The translations under genes and the position numbers were made by a program. This document shows positions 11,010 through 21,971 of a stretch of DNA of 64,000 nt, piece by piece (the stretch's first letter is position 1; each line of letters opens with the position of its first letter). Location: contig MCFE01000221.1 of assembly GCA_002104905.1 (NCBI GenBank), positions 1 to 64,000 of the forward strand. Direction: 5' to 3'. The notes under the pieces were generated by a model that saw only the letters and a program-made list of their open reading frames with translations, did not search any database and was not told where the DNA came from. The DNA comes from Basidiobolus meristosporus CBS 931.73. Lineage: Eukaryota; Basidiobolomycota; Basidiobolomycetes; Basidiobolales; Basidiobolaceae.

Positions 11010-11756
11010 ATGGCAAGCACCAAAGGAAACAGTTCACCCAAAACTGGTGATACTCCTCCCACCAGCAAGAACCAAGATGATATCAAAAACAAGACTGACC
11101 TGCAAGTGTTGCAAGATATGGTACAAACATTACGTGCAACAAGAACCATCTATGAAGAGTTGTTTGCCGGAGCAGTCATATTGATACAAGACATGATCAG
11201 AGTGGGACAAGACAAGTTACCCACGCCAATACAAAGTATGGAGATAATACCCAAGAAGACCATGTATCACCTGCGAGGAGGATCCTTGATCATTAAGGAG
11301 AAGGATGCTGCACTGATTCCCATATCCATACTGGACGCAGTCAGACAGAAGACACAAGGGATCAACTGTTGCACCCTCACAAGATCTTGAGAGCCCCCCT
11401 GTTTTATTGCATACTTGCCATTAATAGGTGCCATTGTTGTTGAGGTATACGCAGACCTGGTACAAGCTGCAAGAGCACCGGAAGTAGAACTCCCAGTCAA
11501 AGGACTCCTCTAAGAAATTTGCAAACATCTTGAGCCACATTTCTAAGAAGGAACCATCATAGAGAAGATATGTAAATGGATTAAATACACCGGCCAGTTA
11601 ACCCATGCAATCCACCAAGTTGCTGTGTTACAACAATTACAGTGGCTTACCATAGGACAACTCAGGAACCAGTACAAAGTCCAACTCCATGAAGCCAAAG
11701 AAACCGCCACAGACTCTGTAGAGACCATGACGCAAGTACAAAGGTGCCTTGATTGG
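11010..11756 (+). pseudogene. Gy-B downstream ORF (older copy)
   Basis: An ORF between the integrase and the 3' LTR, starting ATG at 11010 (MASTKGNSS) and open to a TGA at 11388-11390, then readable to about 11756. No known domain is recognised; it is polar and helical in composition, with no signal peptide or membrane segment, so it is not an obvious envelope gene. Its 11230-11750 part aligns base for base with 25150-25680. The TGA stop corresponds to CGA at 25303-25305 in that younger copy. Confidence 0.65.
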
Positions 11757-12096
11757 TTCTCCCCAGAGTCCTACTTAAAGTCCTCCAGTATTCTCCCTAT
11801 GATTCCCCCACATGTCCTCCCTCCTAACCCTGCCCTTATCTAGTTAGAGCACTTACCATGATGGGAAGGTGTTCACACCCCTATTTTATAATACATTGTC
11901 TATTATCTAAGCCCCAGAGTGATATATATATATCCAATTGAATCAAGTGAGGGAACATCAAGAAGAAGATTTGGACAGAATAAACACAAGTATTTTTTAC
12001 CTTGCTACCTTCTATTGGAAGCTATTCTGATCCAAGTGGTACTGACTAGTCCTATAAGCTCTCCCACCCACCAAGTACAGTCAATAATAACCCACA
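11757..12096 (+). repeat. Gy-B LTR, 5'-truncated (older copy)
   Basis: Matches 26178-26518: same tccccagagtcctac start, the 'ttcacacccctattttataa' block, a TATATATATA run and the end aataacccaca. About 500 bp between the ORF and the LTR start, present in the younger copy, are deleted here. Confidence 0.8.
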
Positions 12097-12221
12097 AAAA
12101 CCACATAATCTACTTGTTCTCCCAATCACTTCCAATATCTCCAAGACTCTTACAACAGGTTATGAGCCCCAAGCTGTCACTCTCTGCAATGTCTACTACT
12201 GCTATTACTGGAATTTTTCCC
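12097..12221 (+). repeat. copia-1 LTR tail, primer site and gag start
   Basis: The last ~60 bp of a copia-1 LTR (to CTTACAACA at 12157), the GGTTATGAGCCCC primer site and the first ~20 gag codons, nearly identical to 44978-45100. It is spliced between a Gy-B LTR and LTR-E with no target duplication, so it is a product of rearrangement. Confidence 0.8.
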
Positions 12222-12571
12222 ACATGGCACATCCAACCAATCAGGAATCAGTACCCTGATACCTGTGTAACATAAAGATACCATAGATAGTATGGAAATG
12301 GTAGGGATGGTGACATGGGCTGATCATGTGTCACAGGTAGTGACGCAAGTACTAGCGTAATATAGAAATACTTACTGCTATTAATCTTACATAAAGTGAG
12401 GGATAACTAATGCAATAAGGTAAGCAGGTGTGATAGTCAACTGCCTTATGGGATAGCACTGATCAGGAAAGACAAATGGGATAAAACTGAAATAAGTGTA
12501 GTAGAAAATAGGGAAATAGGAAATATGGGAATGCACACATCTGGCAGTGGGTGTCACTATGACCCCACTAC
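12222..12571 (-). repeat. LTR-E fragment, outer end
   Basis: Reverse copy of 54598-54935, ending GACCCCACTACA. Together with 9620-10093 it forms most of one reverse LTR-E; about 250 bp of the middle are missing and replaced by the cargo at 10094-12221. ACAT lies on both outer sides (9616-9619 and 12573-12576). Confidence 0.7.
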
Positions 12572-12575
12572 AACA

Positions 12576-12892
12576 TGCCACCTCTCTAGCCACACCAGAA
12601 CATCATTCACCAGAAGATGCATTACTGGGCTCACTAAAGGTGTCACAAATTCACCTGACTCAGTTTGCACAAGGTGACAAAGATGGCCAGGTGCCAATAT
12701 AGATGTATTAACTGGCCAGCACAATAATACTGGTACAGTAGTGACCAATGAATGGTCAAATATGACTTGTGTGGCAAAACACTGGCTGTGATCCTTGTAA
12801 TACTTCCTATGCTGTTGGCATGCTTTGTGGCTGAGTGGCTTGCTACAATAGCCACATGGTCTTTTTTCTCTTCTCTTATGGTGTTGAGTCAA
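12576..12892 (-). pseudogene. ORF-A transposase, N-terminal part (copy 4)
   Basis: The best preserved ORF-A N-terminus: start ATG at 12892, MTQHHKRREKRPCGYCSKPL, with a C-x2-C-x5-H-x5-H arrangement suggesting a zinc finger at residues 13-27. It stays open for 111 codons. Compared with 58480-58680, about 190 bp are missing after GEFVTP, joining directly to the MHLLVND region; the junction has no clear splice-site logic, so it reads as a deletion. Confidence 0.7.
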
Positions 12893-13123
12893 AGTAGTCT
12901 TGTCAATAGGGCAAAGAGTTTGACCTTCAACAATGTAACACTATTATATCACTTATTTATCAATACTTTTGTGAATTTAAGATAGTCTTTGAGACATTGC
13001 ACCTACATGAATGTAAGATTCCATGATGACCTGCCATAGTTAGGATTATAAAAAAGTTGTGGTACCACATACACATGTATATGTAACACTATTTCCCCTT
13101 TGGTTTGAATCACTTCCATATAT
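12893..13123. promoter_or_regulatory. Divergent ORF-A / ORF-B intergenic region (copy 4)
   Basis: About 230 bp between the two divergent start codons. It contains an 18-bp near-palindrome ACATACACATGTATATGT at 13067-13084 that recurs at the same place in copies at 34704, 58028 and 62219, and a TATATA run just before the ORF-B ATG. It is the likely shared promoter of the element. Confidence 0.5.
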
Positions 13124-14757
13124 ATGACACCAAAAAACAAAGCAAAGTTGTATGGTTCCCAACCAGACCCCACCACTGACAGAAACAGAAGAATGTTGGA
13201 CAACAGCTTGCTTTAACAATTAGTGCAACAAGGAGGGCTACATCCAATAAAGCTGTTATTCTCAGGGAGATGAGAATGTAGCAAACAGAGTACACTCAGT
13301 TGAAGACCAGCAAGAGGCCATCATAACAATGCCACCACCCATATTAGCATGTATGGTGTCAGCTCATACCAAAGCATTAATGAAGCAATTAGGTGCAGTG
13401 GCAGATAGGATAGATGCAATGGCCCAGAGAAATCAGGAAATAGTCCAGAAACAGGATGAGCAGATAATGAATGTACATCAATCAATAACCCAGGTAGAGA
13501 AAGCAGTATCCTTGCTGCTAAGAAGGAACTCAAGTAGCTCAATGTAACAGCCAAGAATTGAGCCATTTCCTGATGTAAAAGCAGAGGAACACTGTACAGC
13601 CTTTAAAGCACAACAACAGTGCCCAAAGATAAAGCTCACACAAAAACCTAGTACAGCATGGGAGGGAGACAATGTGGTGTTTATACCAAAGCCTAAATAT
13701 CAAAAGATATTGAAGATCTGTGAAGCTGTTAATTTCAATAATGAAGAGTGGGCAAATATTCAAGAGGCCATCAGAAGTCTTGCATGCCATCACCTTAAGG
13801 CCAGCATACTATGGGACTATCAGGAACTCAAGCCAAGCCAAACATACCTGACTTCTTCCATGAGCAAAGAAATTTTGGACTAGCATTGGTTTGCTGAGAA
13901 GGTATCTTAAGAATAGAAGAAACTATGAAAGGCAGAAGAACAAGGGTGCCATGGCTAAAGCCAGCAGCTTCCTCCAGAGCCTGTTTTAAGCAGGGCCAAA
14001 AGCTCCAGACAAGTGTCAAAGAGACATCAGGTAGCTGGAAGAGTACCTGTTAGGGACAAGCAGGCAGACATGGATGCACCAGCACAATATCTATTGGGGA
14101 AAAGCATAGTACCACTCAAGGATCACTTAGTCAAAGTTGTAGTGAAGGACCTGGCAGTGTTAAAAACCAGCAGCTTTTACAGGAGCCTGTCACAACTACA
14201 GTTGAGAACTCAAAACAAGCAGAAAAGAAATATCTGGTTGCCAGAAGAGGGCCAGCAAGGAACAAGCAGGCCAAAACAGATGCATCAGAGCAGAATTTAT
14301 CAAGGAGAAAACCTAGCTCATCACAAGAAGCACTTAGACAAAGTAGCAGTGATAAGGGAAAAGGTAAAGGGAAAAATGTCTATTCAAGACTGAGACAGGG
14401 AGGCATGCAACAAAAACTGCAGTTCTTGCCAATTAATGCTGTAACCCTGGGACAAACAAGGCTACAACCTCAAGAACTAAAAGACTATCACAATGCCTTC
14501 AGTGGAATTTGGAACATTAGTATGCACACAAAGAGGTTCCAGCATTTGTTCCTGAGCAGTGTTCAAGAAAACACACTGGAATATTGCAAGGACTTATTGC
14601 AAAGACTGGCAGATGAGGTTCTAGACCTTGCACTGCAAGCTGAAGACCAGGATATCTGGGAACCAGTGAATAAACAGTGGCATAATGCCATTGGTTCCTG
14701 CCAAAGCTGTGGAACCAGAGAGTTACAGCAGAAATACTTATTGAGTGGTGAATTTTA
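13124..14757 (+). pseudogene. ORF-B companion protein (copy 4)
   Basis: Starts ATG at 13124 (MTPKNKAKLYGSQ). In order: an N-terminal polar part; a heptad-like, probably coiled-coil segment at 13329-13547 (LSAH-, LGAVADRIDAMAQRNQEIVQ-like); an IPKPKYQKILKI segment with EEWANIQEAIRSL (13674-13883); tandem repeat units (~13930-14380); and a conserved C-terminal block (14405-14758) with TLEYCKDLLQRLADEVLDL. Frameshifts separate the parts. The role is unknown; position suggests an accessory to the transposase, like TnpA in En/Spm, but no similarity to TnpA was recognised. Confidence 0.65.
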
Positions 14758-15199
14758 ATGGAGTCACTTGTTGAATGTGAGGTTGGGCTTAATGTTAGTG
14801 TAGGGTATAGGAACTTGTATAGGTCAATACAATTGGCAACTGAGGTACAACTGAAGTTTCAATGGAAATAAATCAATTTGTATGCATGGAAAGTAAGAGA
14901 AATGGTTGAGTTAGGAAGTAAGGAGTGTGAAAAAGAGGTAATAGCCAATCAATGCACACAAATTTAGGAGGTGACAGAGTGTCTAGGATCAGAAAGTGAG
15001 CAAATTGGCAGTGAACCAATCAGAAGCCGCTTATTCTGTCATAATGAAAAATATTGACCAAGTTTTTCGTTAAATCTGGGGTGCAATTATTTTTAACAGA
15101 TACTGGATGGTGTCCTAATTGGTTCAGTACCTCTTAGTCACGGGTCTTCAGCTTTGTGATGACCTTTTGATGAGATTATTATAATAATCTTTCATAGGG
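14758..15199 (-). other. Non-coding 5' end of CCCTA copy 4
   Basis: Reverse copy of the family's terminal region, ending in ATAATAATCTTTCATAGGG. It contains TAGCCAATCAATGCAC (CCAAT-box text) around 14942-14960. No gene. Confidence 0.75.
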
Positions 15200-15445
15200 A
15201 CATGGAGGACAGACAGGATGAGTTGGAAGATGCTGGGACAGATATAGACTTGGAGACAACTATGCTTTTGGCATCAAGAAGCTAAGCAGCCTCAATATGT
15301 GGAAATCAGTTAAGTAATTCAAAGTTTTGTTGGAAGCAACAAGCAACCAACTCCTATTAGGGCAACTTTGCCAAAATATGTGGTTCTTCCATTGGGAACA
15401 AGCCTGTCTCTACACCACTCAATACAGAAATAGTTGGGCCACATT
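15200..15445 (+). pseudogene. ORF-A C-terminal fragment (copy 5)
   Basis: Forward-strand text matching 60313-60545 (catggaggacag..., aagaagctaagcagcc..., ctacaccactcaatac). It adjoins the terminus of copy 4 directly, so copy 4 inserted or recombined here. Too short and broken to encode a protein. Confidence 0.7.
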
Positions 15446-18060
15446 TGGACACATTTATACTACTTGCCAAAGGTGCCCGCAGTGGAGGCACTGCAACTGA
15501 GTCTTCATCAGTCAGCTCACCAGAGATAACTTGATGATGGTCAGGTGTAACAGCATGTGCAGGTGTAACATGACATGCTGATAAGGCCTTTAACAGATTT
15601 CAATGTGATGCTGTATGTAAATGCAACTGGCCTGCACCAATGGACTTGTGTCTAATTCAGTAGTTTGGTGAGTTCTGATAGTTTTACTTTGGACTACACA
15701 TATTGACTTGGTGCATGGCACTCTTGTGCACAATGCTGATATAGATTAGATTGGTGTGTGCTGGCATGCTGCCATGTCAATGCTTGGCAAGGACTCCATT
15801 GATGTGTGCAGGTGCAGTCCCTGCATGGTAGCTTAGAGTCTGTATTCTTCCTCTTGAAGCTTAACTTCTGATTCATTAAGGTATTCCCTTGCCCTCTGTC
15901 TGGTACTTTGGAACTGGTGTCTTGATGGGTTTTAGGTATATGGCTTTTAGAAGCCACTTAGCACCACTAATATCTCATACAGTATATTTGTCTCTTGTAC
16001 AATGTTATATTCAAGAGAGAATATAATATAACTCCCAAATAGTTTACCTTAACTTAAGTGACAACTGAGTGAAGAATCTTAGAATTGTCAGAGAGTGGCA
16101 GTAGTATAAGCAGAGAGGTTCTGGTCTGCTATTGGTCTTGAATATAGTTGGGATTGGCTATAAAGGCAGCAGAGTTGATTTGCAATGTAGGCTAGGCTGG
16201 GTGTTCTTGGGAGTGCTAGATATGCTAGGCTTGGGTAAACTAGAAAGTAACTGTTGAGTTCTTAATTTTGCTGAGACACAATCATGATTTTGTTGAGTCA
16301 CACACTAAACTAAAAGGTTCAGTAAGCTTTATTCATACTTCTCCAATCAAGTTAGGCTGATAAGCACCATGAGACTGGACTAATTGAATCTGCTGGGATG
16401 TCAATAGGTGCATAAGGAAGATGAAAGTTGCATTATTAATCTGCCTATGTCTTTGCTACTGCTAAGGTGTTGGATAGATCTTGGATTACTAATCACCAAG
16501 GGCAGGCTTGGCAGATAAGTTGATAATGTAATGGCCACATGAGAATTGATTAGGTGTAATGGCTAGTGATAGATTCTGAGATGAGATAAAATAAACCATG
16601 GCTGGAATTAGTTATGTTTGGATTAGGGAAAATTAGTTAGGGTACTATTTTTTCTAACAGAGTAAGAATGGTCAAGTTTAAATTTTGATGCACAACATGC
16701 AGCAATGTGTCCAAAATCTCCTTTATTCCTAAAGTTGAGGCATAAGCAGATGTGGCTGTTCTGTAATACTCAAATTGTATGCAGAATTGCTTGTGCACAG
16801 ACTCCTCATCAGACCCCTTCACTCTTAGCTCATTCTTGATTTCATAAATGATCTTGTCAAATATACTACATGTATCTGCTGGAATCTAAAGGTTCAGCTT
16901 ACGTCACAACTTTCTACTCAAAATCTTCCATCTCTGCTAGCTTTCTGAGATATCTGGTTCTGCTAGATCAATGAGTAGTGCACATATAATGGTATAAATC
17001 TTCATCACAGACACTTGGGCCATACCAGAATCACTTACCACAAGCTCAAACATATTAGATATTAGGTTTTCCAGTGTGTGCTGTGCTTGTAATCACTGGA
17101 ATGCGCTTTGTCTGGGTTGTACTAAAGATAAGTAGAAAGCTGCTCTAGGGACCATTGCCAGAGATTGCAATACTTGTACAGCTGATTATTGGCATCAACC
17201 TGGCCATATGCAATAAATATCAAAGCTAATGTTGTAGTTAAACTTTCTAAATATTATGCATGGTGCATCTGGGATTACTTTACATGGACCTGATGACATC
17301 AATTGAGTATTTCTTATTTGATTAAAGACTTGATAATTTGAAGGTGCGTTACTTACAAATTGCTGTATAAGGATAATTTTTTACCATAAATATGGTATAA
17401 ATAACAACTCATGGAGATTAAATCAGATAGCATGAAGAATCAGATAAACTATGCTAATAGCACCAAATCAATACTAGTCATTTGCACCTGAGCACATTCC
17501 AATCATCATATGACTTGTGCATCTACATGGACCTTTCTTATTAATGCCATCACTAACACTGGATATCCTTTTGACACATAGAAGGAGATCTCTACCAAGT
17601 ACTGAGGACCATCTACACCAATCTACTCAAAGTGATTCTTTCCTGAGCTTCTCTGCTATTACAAGAACCATTGCCCTACAAGGTTTCATTGCACTATCCA
17701 TGGAAATAAAAGTCCTAGAAGCTTTCATTTCCAGCTAACAATAATGGAGAACCACCTTGCAGAGGGTATGGATGATTTAGAGCAACTTTGGAATACTAGG
17801 TACAGAGTCTCCTATAGACTTCCATATCCCAGAGTGCTCAGCTACAGGTTCCAAATCAGGGGTACTTGGAAACCTTTGCATTGAGGGTTAGCAGAACATC
17901 TGGAGGGCAGATGTACTTTTATTTTGGCATATATAAGGCACATTGTGCAATGTTTCAAGCATTGTCCAACATTGACAGCAACATTATCTGGTTCAGCAAG
18001 CCATTTGTTGGAGTAGGGGTGACAGGGAACTTTAGGAAGAGAATCATTGGGACTTTACTA
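15446..18060 (-). pseudogene. Unassigned decayed coding region
   Basis: No match to the window's transposons. Read on the minus strand, long protein-like stretches appear, broken by stops and frame changes: NGLLNQIMLLSML (~17980), KIILIQQFVSNAPSNYQVF (~17370), TLENLISNMFELVVSDSG then MKIYTIICALLIDLAEPDIS (~17080-16950), IFDKIIYEIKNEL and STLGIKEILDTLLHVVHQ (~16860-16690), and near the end SGELTDEDSVAVPPLRAP (~15510). Many stops read TGA where CGA is plausible. The hydrophobic spacing suggests an alpha-helical repeat protein. It could be a dead host gene or an unknown element. I give no function. Confidence 0.4.
16003..16659. repeat. Possible solo LTR inside the unassigned region
   Basis: Begins TGTTATATTC and ends TTTTTTCTAACA, so it has the TG...CA ends of an LTR with TGTTA/TAACA inverted. 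On the minus strand the coding frame before it (...LTILT) continues after it (LVQETNILYEILVVLSG), which supports an insertion. No target duplication is visible and no second copy occurs in the window, so an intron-like or unrelated insert is possible. Confidence 0.35.
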
Positions 18061-18104
18061 GAGGGGAGAAATATATTGCAGCCGTGCCCTTTGAAAAATA
18101 TTTG

Positions 18105-19704
18105 TACTAATCCTGTCACAAGATCACCTCAATGTATGATTTGTGTGACTAGTAGGTACTGATGCTGTGGGGATGCTGTGCAAAGACCATATAGAAAAGA
18201 ATCCACCTCGGATTTCACAAAAAACTTGGTCAAAATTTCTCATCACAACCATATATAAGTGCAATTGATTGGTTTGCTGGCTTTACTTTCTAATTCCAAA
18301 CACTCAATCACCTCATACATGTGTGTACATTGATTGGCTATTGCTTCTTTTCACACTCCTTACTTCCGGACTCAATCAGTACCCTGATTTTCATGCATAC
18401 AGGTTGGTTAATATCTTTTCATTAATGAGTTGTAACTCAATTGCCAGTTGCACTAACATATCCAAGTCCATATACCCAACCCTAAAATTAAGCCCAGCCT
18501 CACACTCAAAAGTTGACTCCATTGAGATCCACCATTCAATATGCATTTCTACCAAAATGGCTTATTCCATGACTTTAGAAGGAGACCCACAGCTTTATGT
18601 TGTTGTTCATTCACTGGTTCCTATATATCCTGTTCTTAAGCCAGCACTGCAAGCTTTAGAACCCTGTCTGCAAGTCTTTGCAATTAGATCTTACAATATT
18701 CAAATGTATTTTCATGAGTGCTGCTTTTGAAGAAGTGCTATAATCTTTTGCTGCATCTATTATTGCACCAACACTGCACTGTAGGCATTGCAAAAGTCAT
18801 TTAGGTTCTTGACATTTATATTCTGTTAATTGGAGGTACTGATGCCATTTGGACTCCATACAATGACCATCTTGAAATAATTATCCCTTGGTGTTCCCAC
18901 AATGTCATCAAGATTTTTGATCACAGCAATACATAAGTTACTTTCAATTGGTTCTCTGCCAATTCCCTCACTCTATGATCCCAGACACTCAGTAACCTCC
19001 TATTTTGGGTACATTGATTGGTTATTTCATATTTTCACACTCCTTACTTCATGACTCAAACAGTGCTCTTACCTTTTGTGCATATGAATTAGCTTGTTTC
19101 CATTCTATCTTCAGTTGTACCTCAATTACTAACTGAATTGACCTATCCAAGTCCCTGTACTGTACATTAACATTGAGCCAAACCCGCACTCAGCATGTAA
19201 CTTCATTGAAATCCACCATACAATAAGTGTTTCTACCAAAATGCCCTGCAGCATTATGTCCTTGTTCATTCACTGGTTCTCAAATGCCCTGGTCTTCTGC
19301 TAGCACTGCAAGGTTGAGCACCTCATCTGCCAGACCTTGCAATAAATTCTTGCAATATTCAAGTGCATTTGCTTGAGCACTGCTCTTGAAGAAGTGCTGC
19401 AACCTCTTTGTGTGCTTATTGATGTTTCAAAATTCTGCCAAGGGCATTTTTATAGTCTTTTGAGTTTTTGATATTATTACTTTATCTGTCAATGGAATCT
19501 CCACCCTGTCCACTATGAAGGATGTGGAAGTAGTGGTAGACAAATTCCTTTTCTCTATAAGCTCATTCATCTTGCTGGAGTGTAGCTCAAGTAGCTGCAC
19601 TTTAAACTCTTGAGAAACAGCTTTTGTCTTGTTGGTGATTCTTCTTGGACATGATAGGACTCAGCCACTTCTTGAGCCAAAGTGCTAATAAACAAGAACT
19701 GTAA
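18105..19704 (+). repeat. CCCTA copy 6: terminal region and ORF-B end, duplicated
   Basis: Non-coding terminal region followed by the end of ORF-B (minus) occurs twice in tandem: 18105-18831 and 18832-19704, both beginning ggtactgatg and both lacking the first ~80 bp of the element. The second unit carries a readable ORF-B C-terminus (DRVEIPLTDKV, NINKHTKRLQHFF, ALEYCKNLLQGLADEV in reverse, ~19510-19310). No full gene remains. Confidence 0.65.
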
Positions 19705-19805
19705 ATTTTTTCTTATGCTATGATGATGTTTAAGTCTAAGGGAGAAATATGTAAAAGACTTCTTAAGTATTTTTATTTGGGGTGTTCACTCTGTGTGAGA
19801 GCCTC
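19705..19805 (-). repeat. LTR-E terminal fragment
   Basis: About 100 bp matching the reverse of 55550-55645 (gtctaagggagaaatatg..., ggggtgttcactc). It sits exactly between CCCTA copies 6 and 7. Confidence 0.6.
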
Positions 19806-21971
19806 CACCATGAAAGATAATTTGGTCCTGCAGGTGGATCCTATCAAGAGCACCCATCACTATCCCATTATGAGCCCATCATAATGCAAGCAGCTTGGAA
19901 TTATTGACCCTCCACATGTTCTTATGACAGGGTTGTGATAGCATTGTGTTGATTTTACTGCCAATTGAAGTATAGAACCTGACAGTGTACAAGCAATCAC
20001 TCAACAAGAATTGCATGAAATTTTGACAGTCTTAATGCCCCCTGCATTGATTAGAGCAGATTTAACCAGTCACTGATCAATTTGCCTTATATGGCAAGAA
20101 ATCTGTTGGTGTTCTGGCCACCTCATTGCAAACCCTTGCTGACATCATATTGGCAGTACAGCAGCCTACAGCCGGTACTGTATAATGCTACCTTACAAAT
20201 CAACCCAATGGTATTTTATTCTTCTACCTCCCCTTGTGCCATTTATATAGCCCATTGTAGAATCACCCCACTTTATTGGCTTACCCAATACTATCTTGGG
20301 TATTTCACAAATGGGTTGAATAGAAAAACTATGGTCTCTTGCTTACTAACCTCTTTGTTGGCTCAAACCTGCTGCTATGGACAAACTTCAATCACCTCAC
20401 CTTTATGGCATTTAAGTGTGATGCTGCAAAGTTGCCATTTACCTTGTACTGTTGATAAAATATGCATTTTGCAAACAGATGGTTGGTTGCCACCACTGTA
20501 CCATGAATACATCCTCAATATCCACAAAGAACTTCTTGGTATTTTGCCAATATATTCCTTGTCCCTGCTGGATCCTAGTCCCATGATAGGTGTGCTCTTG
20601 CTCTTGATGGTGTGAGTTCTATATTGGACAGTGTGGAAACTAGCTAGCAACAAAAAGAAGCCCGGCATACTTTGATAAAGTTGTCCTAACAAGTAGTAGA
20701 TGCTTGTTGCAACTAACCCAACTTTGCATTACTTTGCTGATTATCCACTCATTGAGGCTGCTTAGCTTCTTAATGTCATATTTATAGGTGTCTTCATATG
20801 CCCATCTGTCCTCAGTATTTTCCAACTCTTCCTGGCTGTCCTCCATGTGCCAACTGACTGCATCTATGACAGACTTTAAGATAATACTGTTGATGAGATT
20901 GGGATATGGCAATACCTGCAACTTGACTTGTCTTCTTATCTACATGCACATCCACTCCATAGGAACTCCCAAAAGATGAAGCAAGACTCAATATTATCCA
21001 CACAGAGAGCAAGATGGAGTAGGGAATGGATACAGTATTGACAGAGATCTATGCATTCAGCTTTATGCTTGCAGTATAGCTGCTCAATTCCTGTTACAAA
21101 CTCCTTGCACAAAAGCTGTAGATGCGTCAAGTCAGCATTAGTGATCTGCTTCAGGATCAATATCCCTACAATGTCCACATATAGCTCCCAATACTTTAAA
21201 TGTACTCTTGGTAGAGATGGCTTCAGAAGGCCACTTGAATAGGTATGTATCCAGTTCATTTGGTCCTTGCACTTGGGTTGTGGCATATGCATATAAATGT
21301 TGCTTAGAGCCTGAGAGAAGCACATATGGTAGCAGACATGATGTAATATTTTGCCAATTCTTTTTAATTTTCTCTGGTATCTTAATGGGTGGGTTTAGCC
21401 TTACGTGCCCCATGTACAACTTGGTCACTAGTATAGGGATGTTGTTAAAAAGCCAATACACTGCTCCTAATGGAAAGCTTTTGTGCTAACAAATATCCTC
21501 AATCTTAAGTATCTCTGGTTTACAATTAGTTCCTTAATCTGGCCTATGGCTCATGGCTTGCTACTTAGCTGCAATACATGCTGACTTCTGCTTATTCTCT
21601 CTGCAGGAAGACACTATTTTTAGTGTTGGTGTTTGGGTAACTATAATGTGTGTGAGTTATCATGCAAGTCCCCTGGATCTCAAACATTTGAGAGCAAAGC
21701 AGACTACTATTAGATTTCTGCTCTGATACCATAGGATAGGTGGCAGATTCCAGTTAATGAGAATTGTTGGCCAGCAGGATCTGCTGGCAGAGTACTTGTC
21801 TAATGAGAATCCATCAAGTGCCAAGGCAAAGGCATTGCCACACATTCCTTCAAAGTAGCCCTCACTACTTAGCTTTTTTAATATATGCCACTGAATATGT
21901 TGGATATGTTTGTGCCTAACTGATACAGAGTGAAAAATTATATAGGTTTACAATATTTGCTGGATTGCATG
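19806..21971 (-). mobile_element. CCCTA copy 7, 3' half in reverse
   Basis: Begins with the reversed 3' end of the family (CACCATGAAAGATAATTTGG followed by tcctgcaggtgg, as in 61340-61366 reversed) and runs through ORF-A on the minus strand until cut by Gy-C at 21972. The ORF-B half is not found on the far side of Gy-C. Confidence 0.75.
20000..21971 (-). pseudogene. ORF-A transposase, central and C-terminal part (copy 7)
   Basis: Open pieces at 21845-21660 (CGNAFALALDGFSLDKYS), 21461-21138, 21325-20936 (HLQLLCKEFVTGIEQLYCKH) and 20921-20640 follow the order of the other ORF-A copies on the minus strand. The Tnp2 block near 21640-21560 is partly deleted. Frames shift between pieces; not functional. 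Confidence 0.65.

Larger units (their letters stand above)
7946..15199 (-). mobile_element. CCCTA copy 4, reverse, with a 2.95-kb composite insertion
   Basis: Reverse-oriented element: ORF-A (minus) at 7946-9616 and 12576-12892, divergent promoter 12893-13123, ORF-B (plus) 13124-14757, and the 5' terminal region ending TTTCATAGGG at 15199. The join of 9619 and 12572 reproduces the uninterrupted ORF-A text seen at 30430-30455. The 3' end of the element is missing at 7946. Confidence 0.8.

Noticed and set aside
12557-12700. Intron removed in ORF-A of copy 4 (processed copy)
   Set aside because: The missing ~190 bp relative to 58480-58680 are coding-like in other copies and the junction lacks consistent splice sites; a deletion is simpler.
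17517-18162. Plus-strand genes at 17517-17738 and 17866-18162
   Set aside because: The minus strand gives longer, more protein-like readings over the same interval; the plus frames show no motif.
18269-18730. A 153-codon open frame on the plus strand
   Set aside because: It lies in the non-coding terminal region of a CCCTA element; the same text in other copies is not open and no protein motif is seen.
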